Shown piece after piece: positions 43,601-53,700 of a stretch of DNA of 64,000 nt (position 1 is its first letter; the number at the start of each line of letters is the position of its first letter). Origin of the DNA: Chimonanthus salicifolius (lineage: Eukaryota; Streptophyta; Magnoliopsida; Laurales; Calycanthaceae); contig CM023532.1 in assembly GCA_013350335.1 (NCBI GenBank), forward strand, positions 96,754,786 to 96,818,785, given 5' to 3'. The notes beneath the pieces are model-generated. The model was not told the origin of the DNA, did not search any database, and worked only from the letters and a program-made list of their open reading frames with translations. The translations under genes were made by a program, and so were the position numbers.

Positions 43601-44904
43601 TGTCCTTCATTTTAATCAATTAAAATCCATAAATATAGTTGGTGGGGTTCGGCCATACACCATATCCGAACCTCACCTCTTCTTTTCTATTCTTTTGATC
43701 CAACATCCTAGCCATAATAAAATCATGGTTCGGCCATGCAATGGCCGACCCACATCCCTAACCATATCTCCATTTAAAAATCCTCTTAATTATTCCATGG
43801 TTTTCAACCCAAAAACCCATAATTTAAACCATGATCTTCTACCAATTTTCCTCCATTGGGTTCGGCCATGGTTCCTCGAGTCCTTCGGTTTGTTCTTGCT
43901 CTTTCAATCCGTTCCTTCCTTGGCCTTCTCTCCTCCTTGCTGGCTGCCCTTCCTTCTCTTTGTTATGCCGAGAATACCTTATTATCAATATGCAAACCAG
44001 CGCCAAGACCCTTGCATTGTGCATTGCCGTGAGCCTCTCCTTCTCTCCTTTTATTTACCTCTATTCGGTCCTATCTTGCTATGATAGCAAGTAATATTTT
44101 CAGCCGTGTATTATACATAGGCATTGCCTTGAGCCCATCTTTTAATTAGTGTGTGCCGTGCACCCTTGGTGCCTTTTCCTTATAAGACTCCCCTTGGTCC
44201 TATTTTTAGAAGATGTTGAGATAGTAATTGTCTTGTGTGCCCTTTCCTTATTGCCTTTCTATAAAACCTTCCAATTAATCCTATTTAGAATGTGCCATGT
44301 TAAATAATTCTCCTTTCACTTAATAATGCCGTGTGCCCCTTTATCTCTCTAAGATAGCAAGTGCCATGCGCCCCTTTGTTGTGTCTTACTTAGAAGTTGC
44401 CGAGCTTCCAATTTGACAATTGTCTAAATGTAGCTCTCATCAAGGGGAAGACTCCCTTTTTAAAATGATCCTAGATATTCATATCTCTTCATGCGACCAA
44501 GCTATCTATATTTATTTATAGACATCTTATTATTTAGCAATCCTTTATTTAAGATATTCTAGCACCTCAGGCGCATATCTCATTAGATTTGATAACTTCC
44601 TCATTTGGTTTGGACAATCGGATGCCATTACCTAATTCATCTTATCCCAACATGTGGCCCATTTCGGGACCATCCCAAAATCTTTCATGCGTATGAAATT
44701 AATTCAAATCCCTTATTTATATATATTGCATTACTAATTAAATCTAGTCCCGTTTAATTCATTTGAAACCATTTACCAAAATTCATTGGGTCTTTATTGG
44801 GCAATGACCCAACATTTTACCCATCTAAGGTCCCTATCTAAAATTCATTATTTAAATGGGTAATTTTCGTAAATATTTATAACTTGAAAATTCGGGGTGT
44901 TACA
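40690..44904 (+). mobile_element. LTR C: complete 4215-bp solo LTR inserted in EPRV
   Basis: Starts TGTAACGCCCCGCCC, ends TTCGGGGTGTTACA, and is flanked by perfect CATTA duplications (40685-40689 and 44905-44909). The EPRV reading GGTCATTA|CCATCAGA at 36.33 kb shows the empty site. Ends are TG...CA with a short inverted terminus (TGTAACRCCCCG). There is no gag, protease or RT frame inside, so it is a solo LTR and not a full element. 4.2 kb is large for an LTR; such sizes are known in some Ty3/Gypsy (Tat/Ogre-like) families, but I cannot assign a lineage without internal sequence. It carries CTTGATG/CATCAAG hairpins near 41453 and 41551. Confidence 0.92.
42008..43753. repeat. Cluster of GGTTCGGCC hairpins in LTR C
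   Basis: Hairpins at 42008-42044, 42150-42186, 42355-42390, 42695-42727, 42847-42882, 43191-43228, 43393-43430, 43642-43676 and 43724-43753; half copies near 43481 and 43857. Structure is as in LTR B. Between hairpins the sequence is plain A/T-rich LTR DNA, with a small repeat of CCATAATTAGAAAGTTTCC near 42940-43130. Confidence 0.9.
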
Positions 44905-45288
44905 CATTACCATCAGATGATGATATTGGTTTTGGTATCCACATTCGTGTCCTCACAGCCCCTCAAAAGTTGCTCCTTGAAATGATTGATAGTATTCCTA
45001 ACGCGGAGAAAAAAGTTCAAATTTTAAATCAAATTTCAAAATTTGGGGAGGAAGAGGCAGAAAGTTCAAATCCACCACAAAGAAATGTTAAAATTTTAGG
45101 TAAAAATGATGATGAAGATATTCCCTTTTATCCAAAACCACCAAAAGGAAGATTTCACACGCCTAGCTATTTCATTATAGATCTCATGAACAAAGCTGAA
45201 AAAATCCAAGCGATCAATAAACCGTTAACTCTTTCAAATCTGCAAAAAGAACTAAATTGTCAAAAAAGGGAACTCCGAGAATTAAGAT
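44905..45288 (+). pseudogene. EPRV fragment (lineage alpha): CP C-terminus and coiled coil, right of LTR C
   Basis: Continues the interrupted fragment: IHIRVLTAPQKLLLEMIDSI, IPFYPKPPKGRFHTPSY, MNKAEKIQAINKPLTL, LNCQKRELRELRF. The frame 44970-45335 is open where the 36.5-kb copy has a stop. It ends at about 45288 at an inversion junction. Confidence 0.85.
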
Positions 45289-45482
45289 TTGTTTTGATTC
45301 TTTTGTGGTTTCCATCGGAACCATGCCTATTCTAATGATGTTTAGATCGGCACCAGTATCGATGACAGCATTCACTATTTTCTCATAATTTTTAATTTTG
45401 ATTTTCACCTGGACTCTCCACTGTTGGAAGACACATTTTGTTGGAATGACATCAGTGGAGACACTGTTGATTTCTCCGTTAA
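45289..45482 (-). pseudogene. Inverted protease fragment
   Basis: Minus strand, 45408 downward: MKIKIKNYEKIVNAVIDTGADLNIIRIGMVPM, a canonical DTGAD aspartic-protease start, truncated after TTKESKQ at the junction with the forward fragment. The upstream part (45409-45482 on minus) matches the linker before the protease. Confidence 0.85.
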
Positions 45483-45699
45483 TTTGACCAGTTTATCTAA
45501 TTTGTCCAATTCGTCAAGTTTGTGCAATTGGTAAGTTTGTCTACTTTGTCGAGTTGGTCCCACTGAGCCAATTTGTGCAGTTTCTCCAGTTCGTCCAGTT
45601 TGTCCAGTTAGTCCACTTTTTCCAGTTTGCTCACTTTCTACAGTTCATCCACTTTGTCATGTTTGTCTACTTTTTCCAATTCGTCCTCGTCCAGTTTGC
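45483..45699. repeat. 9-bp minisatellite block 3
   Basis: About 217 bp of AGTTTGTCC-type monomers, including the GGTAAGTTTGTCTACTTTG / GAGTTGGTCCCAC higher-order block also found in block 1. It sits exactly between two EPRV fragments. Confidence 0.92.
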
Positions 45700-45726
45700 T
45701 ACAATGACAAGAATCATCTCAAATAT

Positions 45727-47043
45727 TCAAATCTTCTTTTTCATTAAGTCCTTAGCTTTAGCAGAATTTTTTCGAAATAATTTAGCTAACCGAGATTCCT
45801 TTTCAACTTCTTTTTCTTTTCCTTTGTCTTTTGCTGAAGAATACCAAAACTTTCCACCACGAAGGTATTCAGAAACGGATCCGTCAGGATTAATATGAGA
45901 GTCAGGGTCCCACCGAGGATGGAGATCTTCAAGGGGCACAACTTCATTATCAAGATTTTCTTCTGGATCATGATTACTATCCAATCATGATCACCAACCT
46001 TTTTCTTTGGGAGATACGCTTCTAAAATTTGTTTAATCTTTTCTTCAAAATGACGGAGTCAACAGACATGTCCATTGGCTCAAGAGATTTTTCTCGAGCA
46101 ATTTCTTTGGCAATCATTTTGGCCAAAAGATCAGCCATGACCATTTCATTCTCAAAAGGTTTTTCTTCAGGAAGAGGAATTTCTTCTTTAACAGGAGGAG
46201 AGATTTGATTCAGAATTCTCTCATAAGTATCATTTTCAATCTTAGGCCACCACTTTTGGTAAAAAGTCTGGTACAAAGATGGAAGATTGAAAAAATTCTT
46301 TTTTACTTCAAACTTCCACTGGAAAATGTATGGAATATGGAACTTTGCAAAGAAGCGAAGAACATTAAATGCTTCACAAGGAACGTTTTCTTCTACTTCA
46401 CAGAACTTTATAAATAAATAACGAAAAATTATCAGGAAAGATTTTCTGAGAAACACCAAAATATGACCACCAAGTGAAGAGAAACCAAGATGGGAAATTA
46501 CGATGAATGGAAGTGACATCAGGACTTTCTTCTTTAAATCTGATGAACCAGGAATGACTATACTGGTGATTTTGCCACATCAAAGCAAATTTTCAGGCAT
46601 CAATATAGTCCCAATAATTAAAGAACTCAGTCGAATTGTATAATTGGACTGATTTTGTCATGTATAGGGGACCATCCCAATCTTCCTCAGTAAGGATTTT
46701 GAGAATAGTGAACTTTGAATAAGTGATGATACCATTTGCGTTCTTATTGTGGAAGATGAGGACACTTTTCGTCTGATGCAAAATATTGAGATACCAATCT
46801 CTGGTTTCCTTTTATCAGGGGAATAATAATGAAGCCCCTTGCCAAAGAGAAAATAAACATTATCTTCTACAGATCTTTCTTCCATAAGACAATCTGAAGT
46901 AACAAGAATTCTGTTACCGGTGTAAGATATAATTCTGATTGACTTGGGTCTTTTGTTGGAGTAAAACCCTTTTGGCTTTCTTCTTGATCTGCCAATTTCT
47001 CTTGCCCTTTTTTTTGCATGAACGGGGAAGAGGTACTTGCCAT
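45727..47043 (-). pseudogene. ORF2, minus-strand copy
   Basis: Start ATG at 47043 (MASTSSPFMQKKGQEKL). Frames: 47103-46867 (start), 46885-46658, 46781-46593 (LTEEDWDGPLYMTKSV, then YNSTEFFNYWDYIDA), 46583-46398, 46519-46022 (RFFAKFHIPYIFQWKFEVKK, KWWPKIENDTYERILNQ) and 45984-45727 (HPRWDPDSHINPDGS, LRGGKFWYSSAKDKG, ending LMKKKI). At least four frameshifts. The frameshift near 46795 differs from the one in the alpha copy, so the two decayed independently. Function unknown. Confidence 0.75.
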
Positions 47044-47121
47044 TTTGTCTTCCCTAAAGAAATTCTCTAGTAAGAAAGTCACGGAGAAAGTTAGAATTTC
47101 CATTAATAATTCAATCTTAAA

Positions 47122-48564
47122 TTAAAAAACTGATAAAATGGCTTGCCATCTATCAAATATTTGCTTAGAGACAAGATTTTTGACATCTTTTTCTAGAATT
47201 TCTTTTGTTGCTTTAGCATCCACTCTGATGAGAAATTCTTTGTTCAATAAATCATGTTGGAATTTCGTCACACAAATAACTATGGCAAGAACTTCCTTTT
47301 TGATGGTTGAATATTTCTTTTGTGCTTCAATCCATAATCCAGAATTAAATCTTATTAATTGTTCTTTTGAGTCCTTTTGTTGTAAGAGGATTCCACCATA
47401 TCCGACATCAAAGGCATCAATTTGAACTATTTTGAAAGCTTCTGTGTCAGATAAACATCTACAAGGAAGATTTTTAACTCTTTCTTTAATCTTTTTTACT
47501 GCATTAGTGTGATGGATAGACCATTCCTGAGGATTTTTCTTTAACCTTTCTTGGAGAAGTTTTCTATCTTTTGCCAAATCTTGATAGAAAAATCCAACAT
47601 AATTTAGACATCCAAGAAATCTTTGTAGCATATTTTTATCCTTAATTTCATCGGGAAATTTATCAGCAAATTGAATAACTCTATTAGTTGGAGTTATTTT
47701 TCTATCTTGGATCTCAAATCCTAAGAACCTGATTTTCCGCTGAAAGAGATTCATTTTTCTTTTAGATAAAGCCAATCCATTTTCTCTTATAACTCTTTTG
47801 AAAATACTCAAATGTTTCCAATGTTGTATCACAGATTCTGAGAAGATAAGAATATCATCAATGTAAACAATGGCAAACTGGGTGTAAGACGAGAAGATAT
47901 TATTCATAATATTCTGAAATTCAGACGGAGTATTTTTTAATCCGAAAGGCATAACATTCCATTCATAATGCCCCATTGGAACAGTGAATGCAGTTTTATA
48001 TCTGTCTTCTTCTTTTATCTGGATCTGCCAAAATCCTGATTTTAAATCAAATTTTGAGAATATTTTGGCATTGTTTAATCTGTTTAGCAAATCCTGAGTA
48101 TTAGGCAAAGGATACCTGATAGATTGAAGAACTTTGTTTAATGGTTTATAATTGATTACCAATCTTGGAACTCCTCTTTCTATTTCAGCGGCCTTTTCAA
48201 CATAAAATGTCGTACAACTCCAAAGGGATTTGCTTTTTCCAATTAATCCTTTCTTCAGAAGATCATTGATTTCTTCTTGGCAAAGCTTTAAATGAGCAGC
48301 ATCCATTTGGGATGGACGAGCTTTAGTAGGAATATATTTTTCATTAAAATCTTTTGCATATGGTAATCCTACTATGTGTCTTTTTCTATCCCAAAAGGTT
48401 GATGGTAATTCAGAACAGCATTCTTCTTCAATTTGTTTGGTGAATTCTTCTAATTCTGTTTTAAATTCTTTTTTCTCTAATTCTTTTGTTATTTGGACAG
48501 ATTTAATTTCATTTTTTAGTCCATTTATGTAATTTTCTCTAGTGGCGATAACTTGATTTATCCT
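47122..48564 (-). pseudogene. Reverse transcriptase - RNase H, best preserved viral frame
   Basis: Open for 480 codons from 48564 to the TAA at 47122; the first internal Met is at 48306 but the frame extends upstream (ECCSELPSTFWDRKRHIVGL) and was part of the polyprotein. Counting from the 48306 Met: LVINYKPLN (49-57), FDLKSGFWQI (86-95), MPFGLKN (119-125), catalytic YIDD (148-151), LGFEIQ (195-200); RNase H Asp297 (QIDA), Glu338 (KKEVLA) and Asp363 (VDA). All catalytic acidic residues are present. The end is truncated after LSVF by extra T bases, removing the last about 28 codons seen in the alpha copy, including the final conserved PPDF motif. An upstream TAA and broken neighbours make expression unlikely. 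Confidence 0.9.
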
Positions 48565-48966
48565 TTAGATTTTCGTTTCACAAGGATCATCTATAAAATC
48601 AAGATTTACTTCAATCCCTTTTGTTATTTGTAGAAATTCCTTTTGTTGTTACAGAAAAGGCTTGGATTTGAAGAATAAATGGAGATCCAAGGAGTACATC
48701 ATTAACAATATCTTCTGACATAATAAAGGGTGAAGTAACACAGACTCCTTTCATGCAAACATGAACATTTGGGAATTTTTTTCTATAGAAATAGTCGTTC
48801 CATTAGCAGTAGAAATAAATTGTTTTGATTCACTTGTAAATTCAATAGGAATGATTCCAAGTCTGATAACATTTAAGTCTGCACCAGTGTCAATTATGGC
48901 ATTGACAATCTTCTCAAGTTTTTTATTTTTATCTTTACCTAAACTCTCCACTGTTGGTAAATACAT
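48565..48966 (-). pseudogene. Aspartic protease, minus-strand copy
   Basis: Frame 48966-48751: VNAIIDTGADLNVIRLGI with canonical DTGAD, then ISTANGTTISIEKN. A frameshift at NSQMF moves the sequel (NVHVCMKGVCVTSPFIM) to another frame. The segment up to 48565 includes an in-frame TAA in KI-TAA-RINQ. Confidence 0.8.
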
Positions 48967-49481
48967 TTTGTAGGAATTACACCAGTAGAGATTTTGCTAA
49001 TTTCCCCTTTAATTCTTTGGACAAATTTTTCTTCATCATATTTTTCAATAGTACCATCATTTTCTAACCAAGTCAACCTTTCATCAAGCTCATTTTGTTT
49101 TTTGGGTAACTCTATTCTTAATTCACAGAGTTTTCTCTTCTGATCATTTAATTCTCTTTGTAAGTCTGAGAGAGTTAAGGGTTTATTTGTAGTATGAATT
49201 TTTTCTGCTCTATTCATAAGGTCAATCATGGAATAGGTTGGTGTGTGAAATGTTTCTTTCTCTTTTATCCTTTTTGGATAATATGGTGCTTTATCACCAT
49301 TTTCATCTTCTTCAAAGGAAATCTTTGGTTGTGAACTTTCTCCTTCTTCTCCTCCCCCCAATTTTGAAATTTGATTTAAAAATTGAACTTTTTTCTCCAG
49401 ATCGGGTATGTTATCAACCATTTCTAGTAGTAATTTTTGAGGGGGCTGTGAGGATACGGATATGGATACCAAGATCTTCAT
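48939..49481 (-). pseudogene. CP C-terminus and coiled-coil linker, minus-strand copy
   Basis: Open frame of 180 codons: KLLLEMVDNIPDLEKKVQFL, EENGDKAPYYP-like region, TYSMIDLMNRAEKIHTTNKP, LQRELNDQKRKLCELRIEL and LDERLTWLENDGTIEKYDEE. Strong heptad pattern. This is the segment that appears inverted in each array unit. Confidence 0.8.
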
Positions 49482-49849
49482 TCAGATGGTATCGACCATT
49501 CTTCATCAGATTCTTCATCATCTGAATGACATGTACATTATTGGAATTGTTTGATGAGCTGAACCTGGGGAATATTTTCTTCAATGTCAGTTGATGAATC
49601 AGTTCATATTCTTCTTCTTCTTCTGAGGAACTCGAATCAGATTGTTTTTTTTTCAGTATTTTCCTCTTCATTTTTGTTATTGATTTTTCTAAGTTTCTTT
49701 TTAGAGGAATTTTCCTTTTTAAAGCATTTATTTGAATAGTGACCTTTTTCCCCTCAAGTATAACAAGTTGGAACATTTTCTTTTATGTATTTCTTTTTAA
49801 AATATTTCCTAGATTTTCTTTTGAATGGGATGAGTTCATCGGATTTTCT
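49482..49849 (-). pseudogene. Zinc-knuckle region with a Cys-to-stop change, minus-strand copy
   Basis: On minus the knuckle reads CYT-stop-GEKGHYSNKC: the second Cys codon is TGA at 49754-49756, while the first Cys, His and last Cys remain. Downstream is a Lys-rich and then Ser/Glu-rich acidic linker in shifted frames (49776-49414). Confidence 0.8.
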
Positions 49850-50755
49850 CTATTTTTTATATCTTCCGAGTGTATATTTTCTTACCATTTTGTTTCTTCT
49901 ATCCGGAGTAAATCTAGAACGCGAAGGTTTTCTCTTTGATTCAGGTGTTTGATCTAAACCAAACTGGAAATAAAAATCTCCTAATTCTTTATCTCCAGAA
50001 TATTTTCTTATTTTTTCAGCTTGCTTACTGATCTTTAAATCAGTACAAAGAGTCATGCCAACTTTGTTAATTCTTTGTATAATTCCTCCAAACGTCAGCA
50101 TACTGTAATTAATAGTACCATGTATTTCTTCTCTCAAGGAATTACGCACCTTTTCAACAAATAAGGGTGGTAATCCTAAAATAAATCTTTCTTTCCAAAT
50201 ATCAGAATTACAATCATTTACTTGGTAGACTTTTGATAAGAATACATCTCTATACCAACGAAATTCTCCTAAATTTCTACATCTCAAGCGATGTAATTGT
50301 TGTCTATTTTTCTCCTTAATTAGAGCAATTCCTCCAGTGAATTTATTGAGGATGCATAGAAGTAAGACACTAACACAATCAGATTGAGTTTCCAAATTAT
50401 TAGGAATTTGACTAGTACCTGCTTCAAGCTTAATATTGGGGTCTACTAAGTTTCCTGTGGTTTTGTCTCTATAAAGGATTCTTCCAAATTCATCCATTTT
50501 GACAGCATTTTCTATTTCAAGTCTTTGGGCTCCAGTTAATCCATAATTCCACCAGCCTCTTAATATTCAATTGAAAGAGGTGGTTATCATGAGGAAAATG
50601 TTTCTTGGAGTATTTCCTCTGACTTCACAAGCATTACAGTATATTAACATACTGTGAACCATTTGGACAATTTGATATTTTGTTAATCCATCTAAGTTCC
50701 ATTCATATAAAGAATTTCCTGAATAGGTTAATTTTGAGGTGTAAGTGTAGATCAA
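49850..50755 (-). pseudogene. Coat protein core, minus-strand copy
   Basis: Frames 50755-50567 (YSGNSLYEWNLDGLTKYQIV) and 50497-49850 (LLCILNKFTGGIALIKEKNR, WKERFILGLPPLFVEKVRN, LTFGGIIQRINKVGM, SRSRFTPDRRNK). Broken between them by TTAATATTCAATTGAAAG near 50567. It is complete enough to define the capsid boundaries relative to the zinc knuckle. Confidence 0.75.
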
Positions 50756-52133
50756 CAGGGGTTGGTCTAGGATAATAATTCTTTGTCTCTGGCAATTTTA
50801 CCCGGGGATTCCATTTCCTTAGACGATTGATTAATAAATTCTCCGAAGCAGAGACTCTTAGGATGCTGAATCCTTTTCCTCCCATATTGAGGCTTTCCAT
50901 CCTATTGGATAATTCTTTTTGCATTTCATCTGTCATTTTGAATGGTCCTTCTTGCAAAATAATTCCTTTCGGTAATTGTCTGGGACATATACTGCATTAG
51001 CAGAGCTTTCTTCTAATTTTTCTTCTTTGTCTTTATTGAATTCGGGTTTTGATTTGATCGTTCTTTCTATCCGATCTGTTTGTTCTCCAATGGTTAATAG
51101 ACATAGATTGGTGTAATTGTTTTGTTCAATTATATCTCCAATACCTATACCTATGTATCTAGCATTTGGGTCTAGTTTTGATTCATAAATAGATGCATTT
51201 TTTACAAGCACTGCATAATTCTTGGTTTCTGTACTAGGGACAGAAATATCAAGTTTCTTCCAAGGTGGGTGAGATTTATGAACTTCTTTTCCTTCAGTGT
51301 CTTTCCAGGTTCTTGTTGTTCTTCCTATAATTCTTATTTGTTTTGGGTTTTGAGTTTCTTTTTCTTTGATTTTCCTTTTTTTAAAATATTCCATGAACCG
51401 ATCAAAGAAAGGTATATTTCTTTCTTCTTCCTCCTTTTGGAAATACCATAATTCTCTCATCTTATCCTTTTCTTCTGTGTTAAACCTTTTAAAAACCAAT
51501 CTTTTAAAGGATTATTTTTCAAATTTTCTCTAAGATATGGTTTATCAATTTCAAATTTTTTGACAGAGATTTCTTCTGGCTTTTGAATGCTAACCATTCT
51601 TATGGCTCCTTGGAGAAAATAACTCTCACTAGGGTCATAGGTTTTTTGTGATGAAGTTCTTTTATACACAGGTGTTCAATTCCACTTTCTTTGTTTCTAA
51701 AGACCTTTTGATCCATTTCTTCTTTTTCACTACTCCTTTGGTCATCATCTATTTCTTCTAATTTAAAACTTTTTCTTCCTTCCGTGTAACCGACGAAACT
51801 TCTCCTAGCTTTTTCCATTTTTCTCCTAAAATTGATTTCAACATTACCATTTGGTAATTTGACTATACTTTGTAAATCATCTGTTATTTTATTTACTCTT
51901 GGGGTGACATTTTCTATTTGCCAATTTCTTGGGAGAACAACTTCTTCCCAGCTGATAACTTTTGGGATAAACAAATTATTGTTAAAGTTTGTTTCCATGA
52001 GAACTGAAGTTTTTTCTTTATCAACCTTATCTCTTTAGGCTATCATGGGAAAGACAGAGGTCATAGATTTGTAAAACACACGATAGACTATAGCAAAAGG
52101 TTTACTTCTTGGACTCATCTTTAATCCTTTACT
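50756..52133 (-). pseudogene. Polyprotein mid region, minus-strand copy
   Basis: Overlapping frames 51998-51600 (VISWEEVVLPRNWQIENVTP), 51669-51457 (MYKRTSSQKTYDPSESYFLQ), 51499-50933 (FFDRFMEYFKKRKIKEKE, TRTWKDTEGKEVHKSHPPWK, NNYTNLCLLTIGEQTDRIER) and 50957-50703 (MQEGPFKMTDEMQKELSNRM). Same order as 33.7-35.05 kb. Several single-base frameshifts. The array units derive from sequence very close to this copy. Confidence 0.75.
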
Positions 52134-52742
52134 TTAAAATCCAATGGTTGCACAATCAAGAACATCATCATCATGAGCATCAATTGTGATATTAGGAAAA
52201 CAGTTAAAATAAACAGGTCCATGACAGAGACTGGATTCGATCATAGCATAAAGAGAATCATCAAACTCATTATGTCTCTGATCTCGCACATAAGTACACA
52301 CTGAAACATTTAATCCTAATCGAAACAGTGGTTTGATTCCTACTTGAATTAATCCTATGTGCAGGTAGTTGTATTTGGTTTTGATTTGTTCAATAATTCT
52401 TCTTTCAAGAACTTTAATTGTCTGTTTTCCTCTAGAGAGAGAAATAGTTTTTTCAACAGTTTTAATGTGGTAATCATTTTGTTCTTCAAATGTGCCATTA
52501 CTAAATATTTCTGTCACAGGCAAGGCTGGCAATTTCCAATTGGATATTGCTTGGTCAAAATTTTCATATATCATTTCTTCTGAATTTTTTTTTTCTGAAT
52601 TTTCTTTTTCTAAGCTATTACGGGGAAAACTAGTTAAAGCAGACTGGTCGGATGAAGAAGATGAATAAGATCTATTAGAAGGATGCTGAAATGATTTAAA
52701 CCAATTCTTAAAAAGTTTTGTTTTTCGCTTAGAATTTTCCAT
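52134..52742 (-). pseudogene. Movement protein, minus-strand copy
   Basis: ATG 52742 (MENSKRKTKLFKNWFKSFQH) opens 202 codons, uninterrupted through the 30K core: LHIGLIQVGIKPLFRLGLN, TYVRDQRHNEFDDSLYA, YFNCFPNITIDAHDDDVLDC, ending ATIGF at TAA, where other copies continue with QSK. The core is intact but the junction to the rest of the polyprotein is lost. Confidence 0.85.
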
Positions 52743-52990
52743 CTTTGTAGCTCGTAAGAAACAAAAAAAGTTCTATCAACGATTTACAGCCCTTGATGCC
52801 TGATCACGGCTAGAAGCGGGACTTACAACGCGACCACATTCTTTGGAAGATAAACGAGGTACAGAAGTGGAGAATAAGAAGGAAATTAAAAACTCTAAAG
52901 AGAATTAGATAGATCAACTTGGCTAAAAAGCTTCAGATCCTGAATAATAGATTTAATTCATCTAAATCTCCTTTTTTTTTTTTTACAGAT
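52743..52990 (-). other. Leader between ORF0 and movement protein, minus-strand copy
   Basis: Non-coding. Contains GTCGCGTTGTAAGTCCCGC and ATCAGGCATCAAGGGCTG-like segments shared with 5.73-5.81 kb, and an A-run (T-run on +) near 52972-52984 that also appears in every array unit. Confidence 0.65.
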
Positions 52991-53459
52991 TTAAATACGA
53001 GATAATAATTCTAATTTTTCATTCAGACTATTACAATACTCTCTTATTTGATTGCACAAGCGTACTAGCATAGATCTTCTAATAGTATGAACGCGAATAA
53101 CAAGATATCTTTCTGCAACTATATTTTGATCAATTTGTCTTATAGCATTTTCTAATCTTCTAAGCTGGTTTTCACGTCATCTTAGATCACGCAATAATTC
53201 TTCTCTCCTAATAGAACGAGGAGGCATCTCAGAAGGCCATAGCTTGTAGTTTTGATTCAATTCGAAATTTATCTAGTTAGAACACAGCATAATAACGCAT
53301 TAAAACAATCCTTCTTCTTTCAAACTCGTGATGGCGAGGAGTATTTCTGTGGGTGCAGGTTTGCAAATGTCTTCTTATATTGTCTAACAAGATTTCAATT
53401 TTTCTTAATATTCGAACATCATCATAGTACCTCTTAAGCAGAACAAGACAAATAGACAT
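52991..53459 (-). pseudogene. ORF0, minus-strand copy
   Basis: ATG 53459: MSICLVLLKRYYDDVRILRK, IRRHLQTCTHRNTPRHHEFE; stop at 53277 (AVF then TAA). Further along the strand QLRRLENAIRQIDQNIVAE and REYCNSLNEKLELLSRI run to TAA at 52991-52993. Original length roughly 155 codons. Unlike the array units, the Lys after VRILR is intact. Helical, charged, function unknown. Confidence 0.65.
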
Positions 53460-53700
53460 ATTCTAGCAAAAGAAACAACATGATTAGATAATAACAAACT
53501 TATATTATCAAACTCATAAAAACTTTATTACTTACAAACTGAGAATAGAACTCCGAATACAAGCTTTCAATACACTCCAAACTTCAAGCTCACACTCACA
53601 CTCAAACTTAGACTCTGAATTTTTATTTTTTTATATCTTCCTTAGCCTCCCTAAACAAGAATACAAAGCTCCTTATTTTACCCCAGTTTATTTTATATGG
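53460..53700 (-). promoter_or_regulatory. Transcript leader and TATA-proximal end, minus-strand copy
   Basis: Includes a GTAAG donor-like site (53535 on minus) and TTTTGCTAG acceptor-like site (53463), 73 bases apart. The sequence beyond ATAAGGAGC is only about 20 bases before minisatellite, so the stem-loop and upstream promoter are absent from this copy. Confidence 0.6.

Larger units (their letters stand above)
45700..53700 (-). mobile_element. Near full-length endogenous pararetrovirus, lineage beta, minus strand
   Basis: Read from 53.7 kb downward: TATA-proximal leader, ORF0, movement protein, mid-polyprotein, coat protein, zinc knuckle, coiled coil, protease, RT-RNase H, ORF2. The promoter upstream of the TATA region is missing: minisatellite begins at about 53700, just beyond a GGGGTAAAATAAGGAGC sequence that corresponds to TATATAAGGAGC. 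Frames are broken but less so than in the alpha copy. It converges on the alpha copy, ORF2 ends facing each other. Confidence 0.9.

Noticed and set aside
43695..44094. 129-codon ORF in LTR C (and an overlapping 87-codon ORF)
   Set aside because: No domain, no counterpart kept in LTRs A or B, and composition like the surrounding LTR.
40690..44904. LTR C as a DNA transposon, because its ends form a short inverted repeat
   Set aside because: TG...CA ends, 5-bp duplication and size fit a solo LTR; the inverted match is only about 12 bases.
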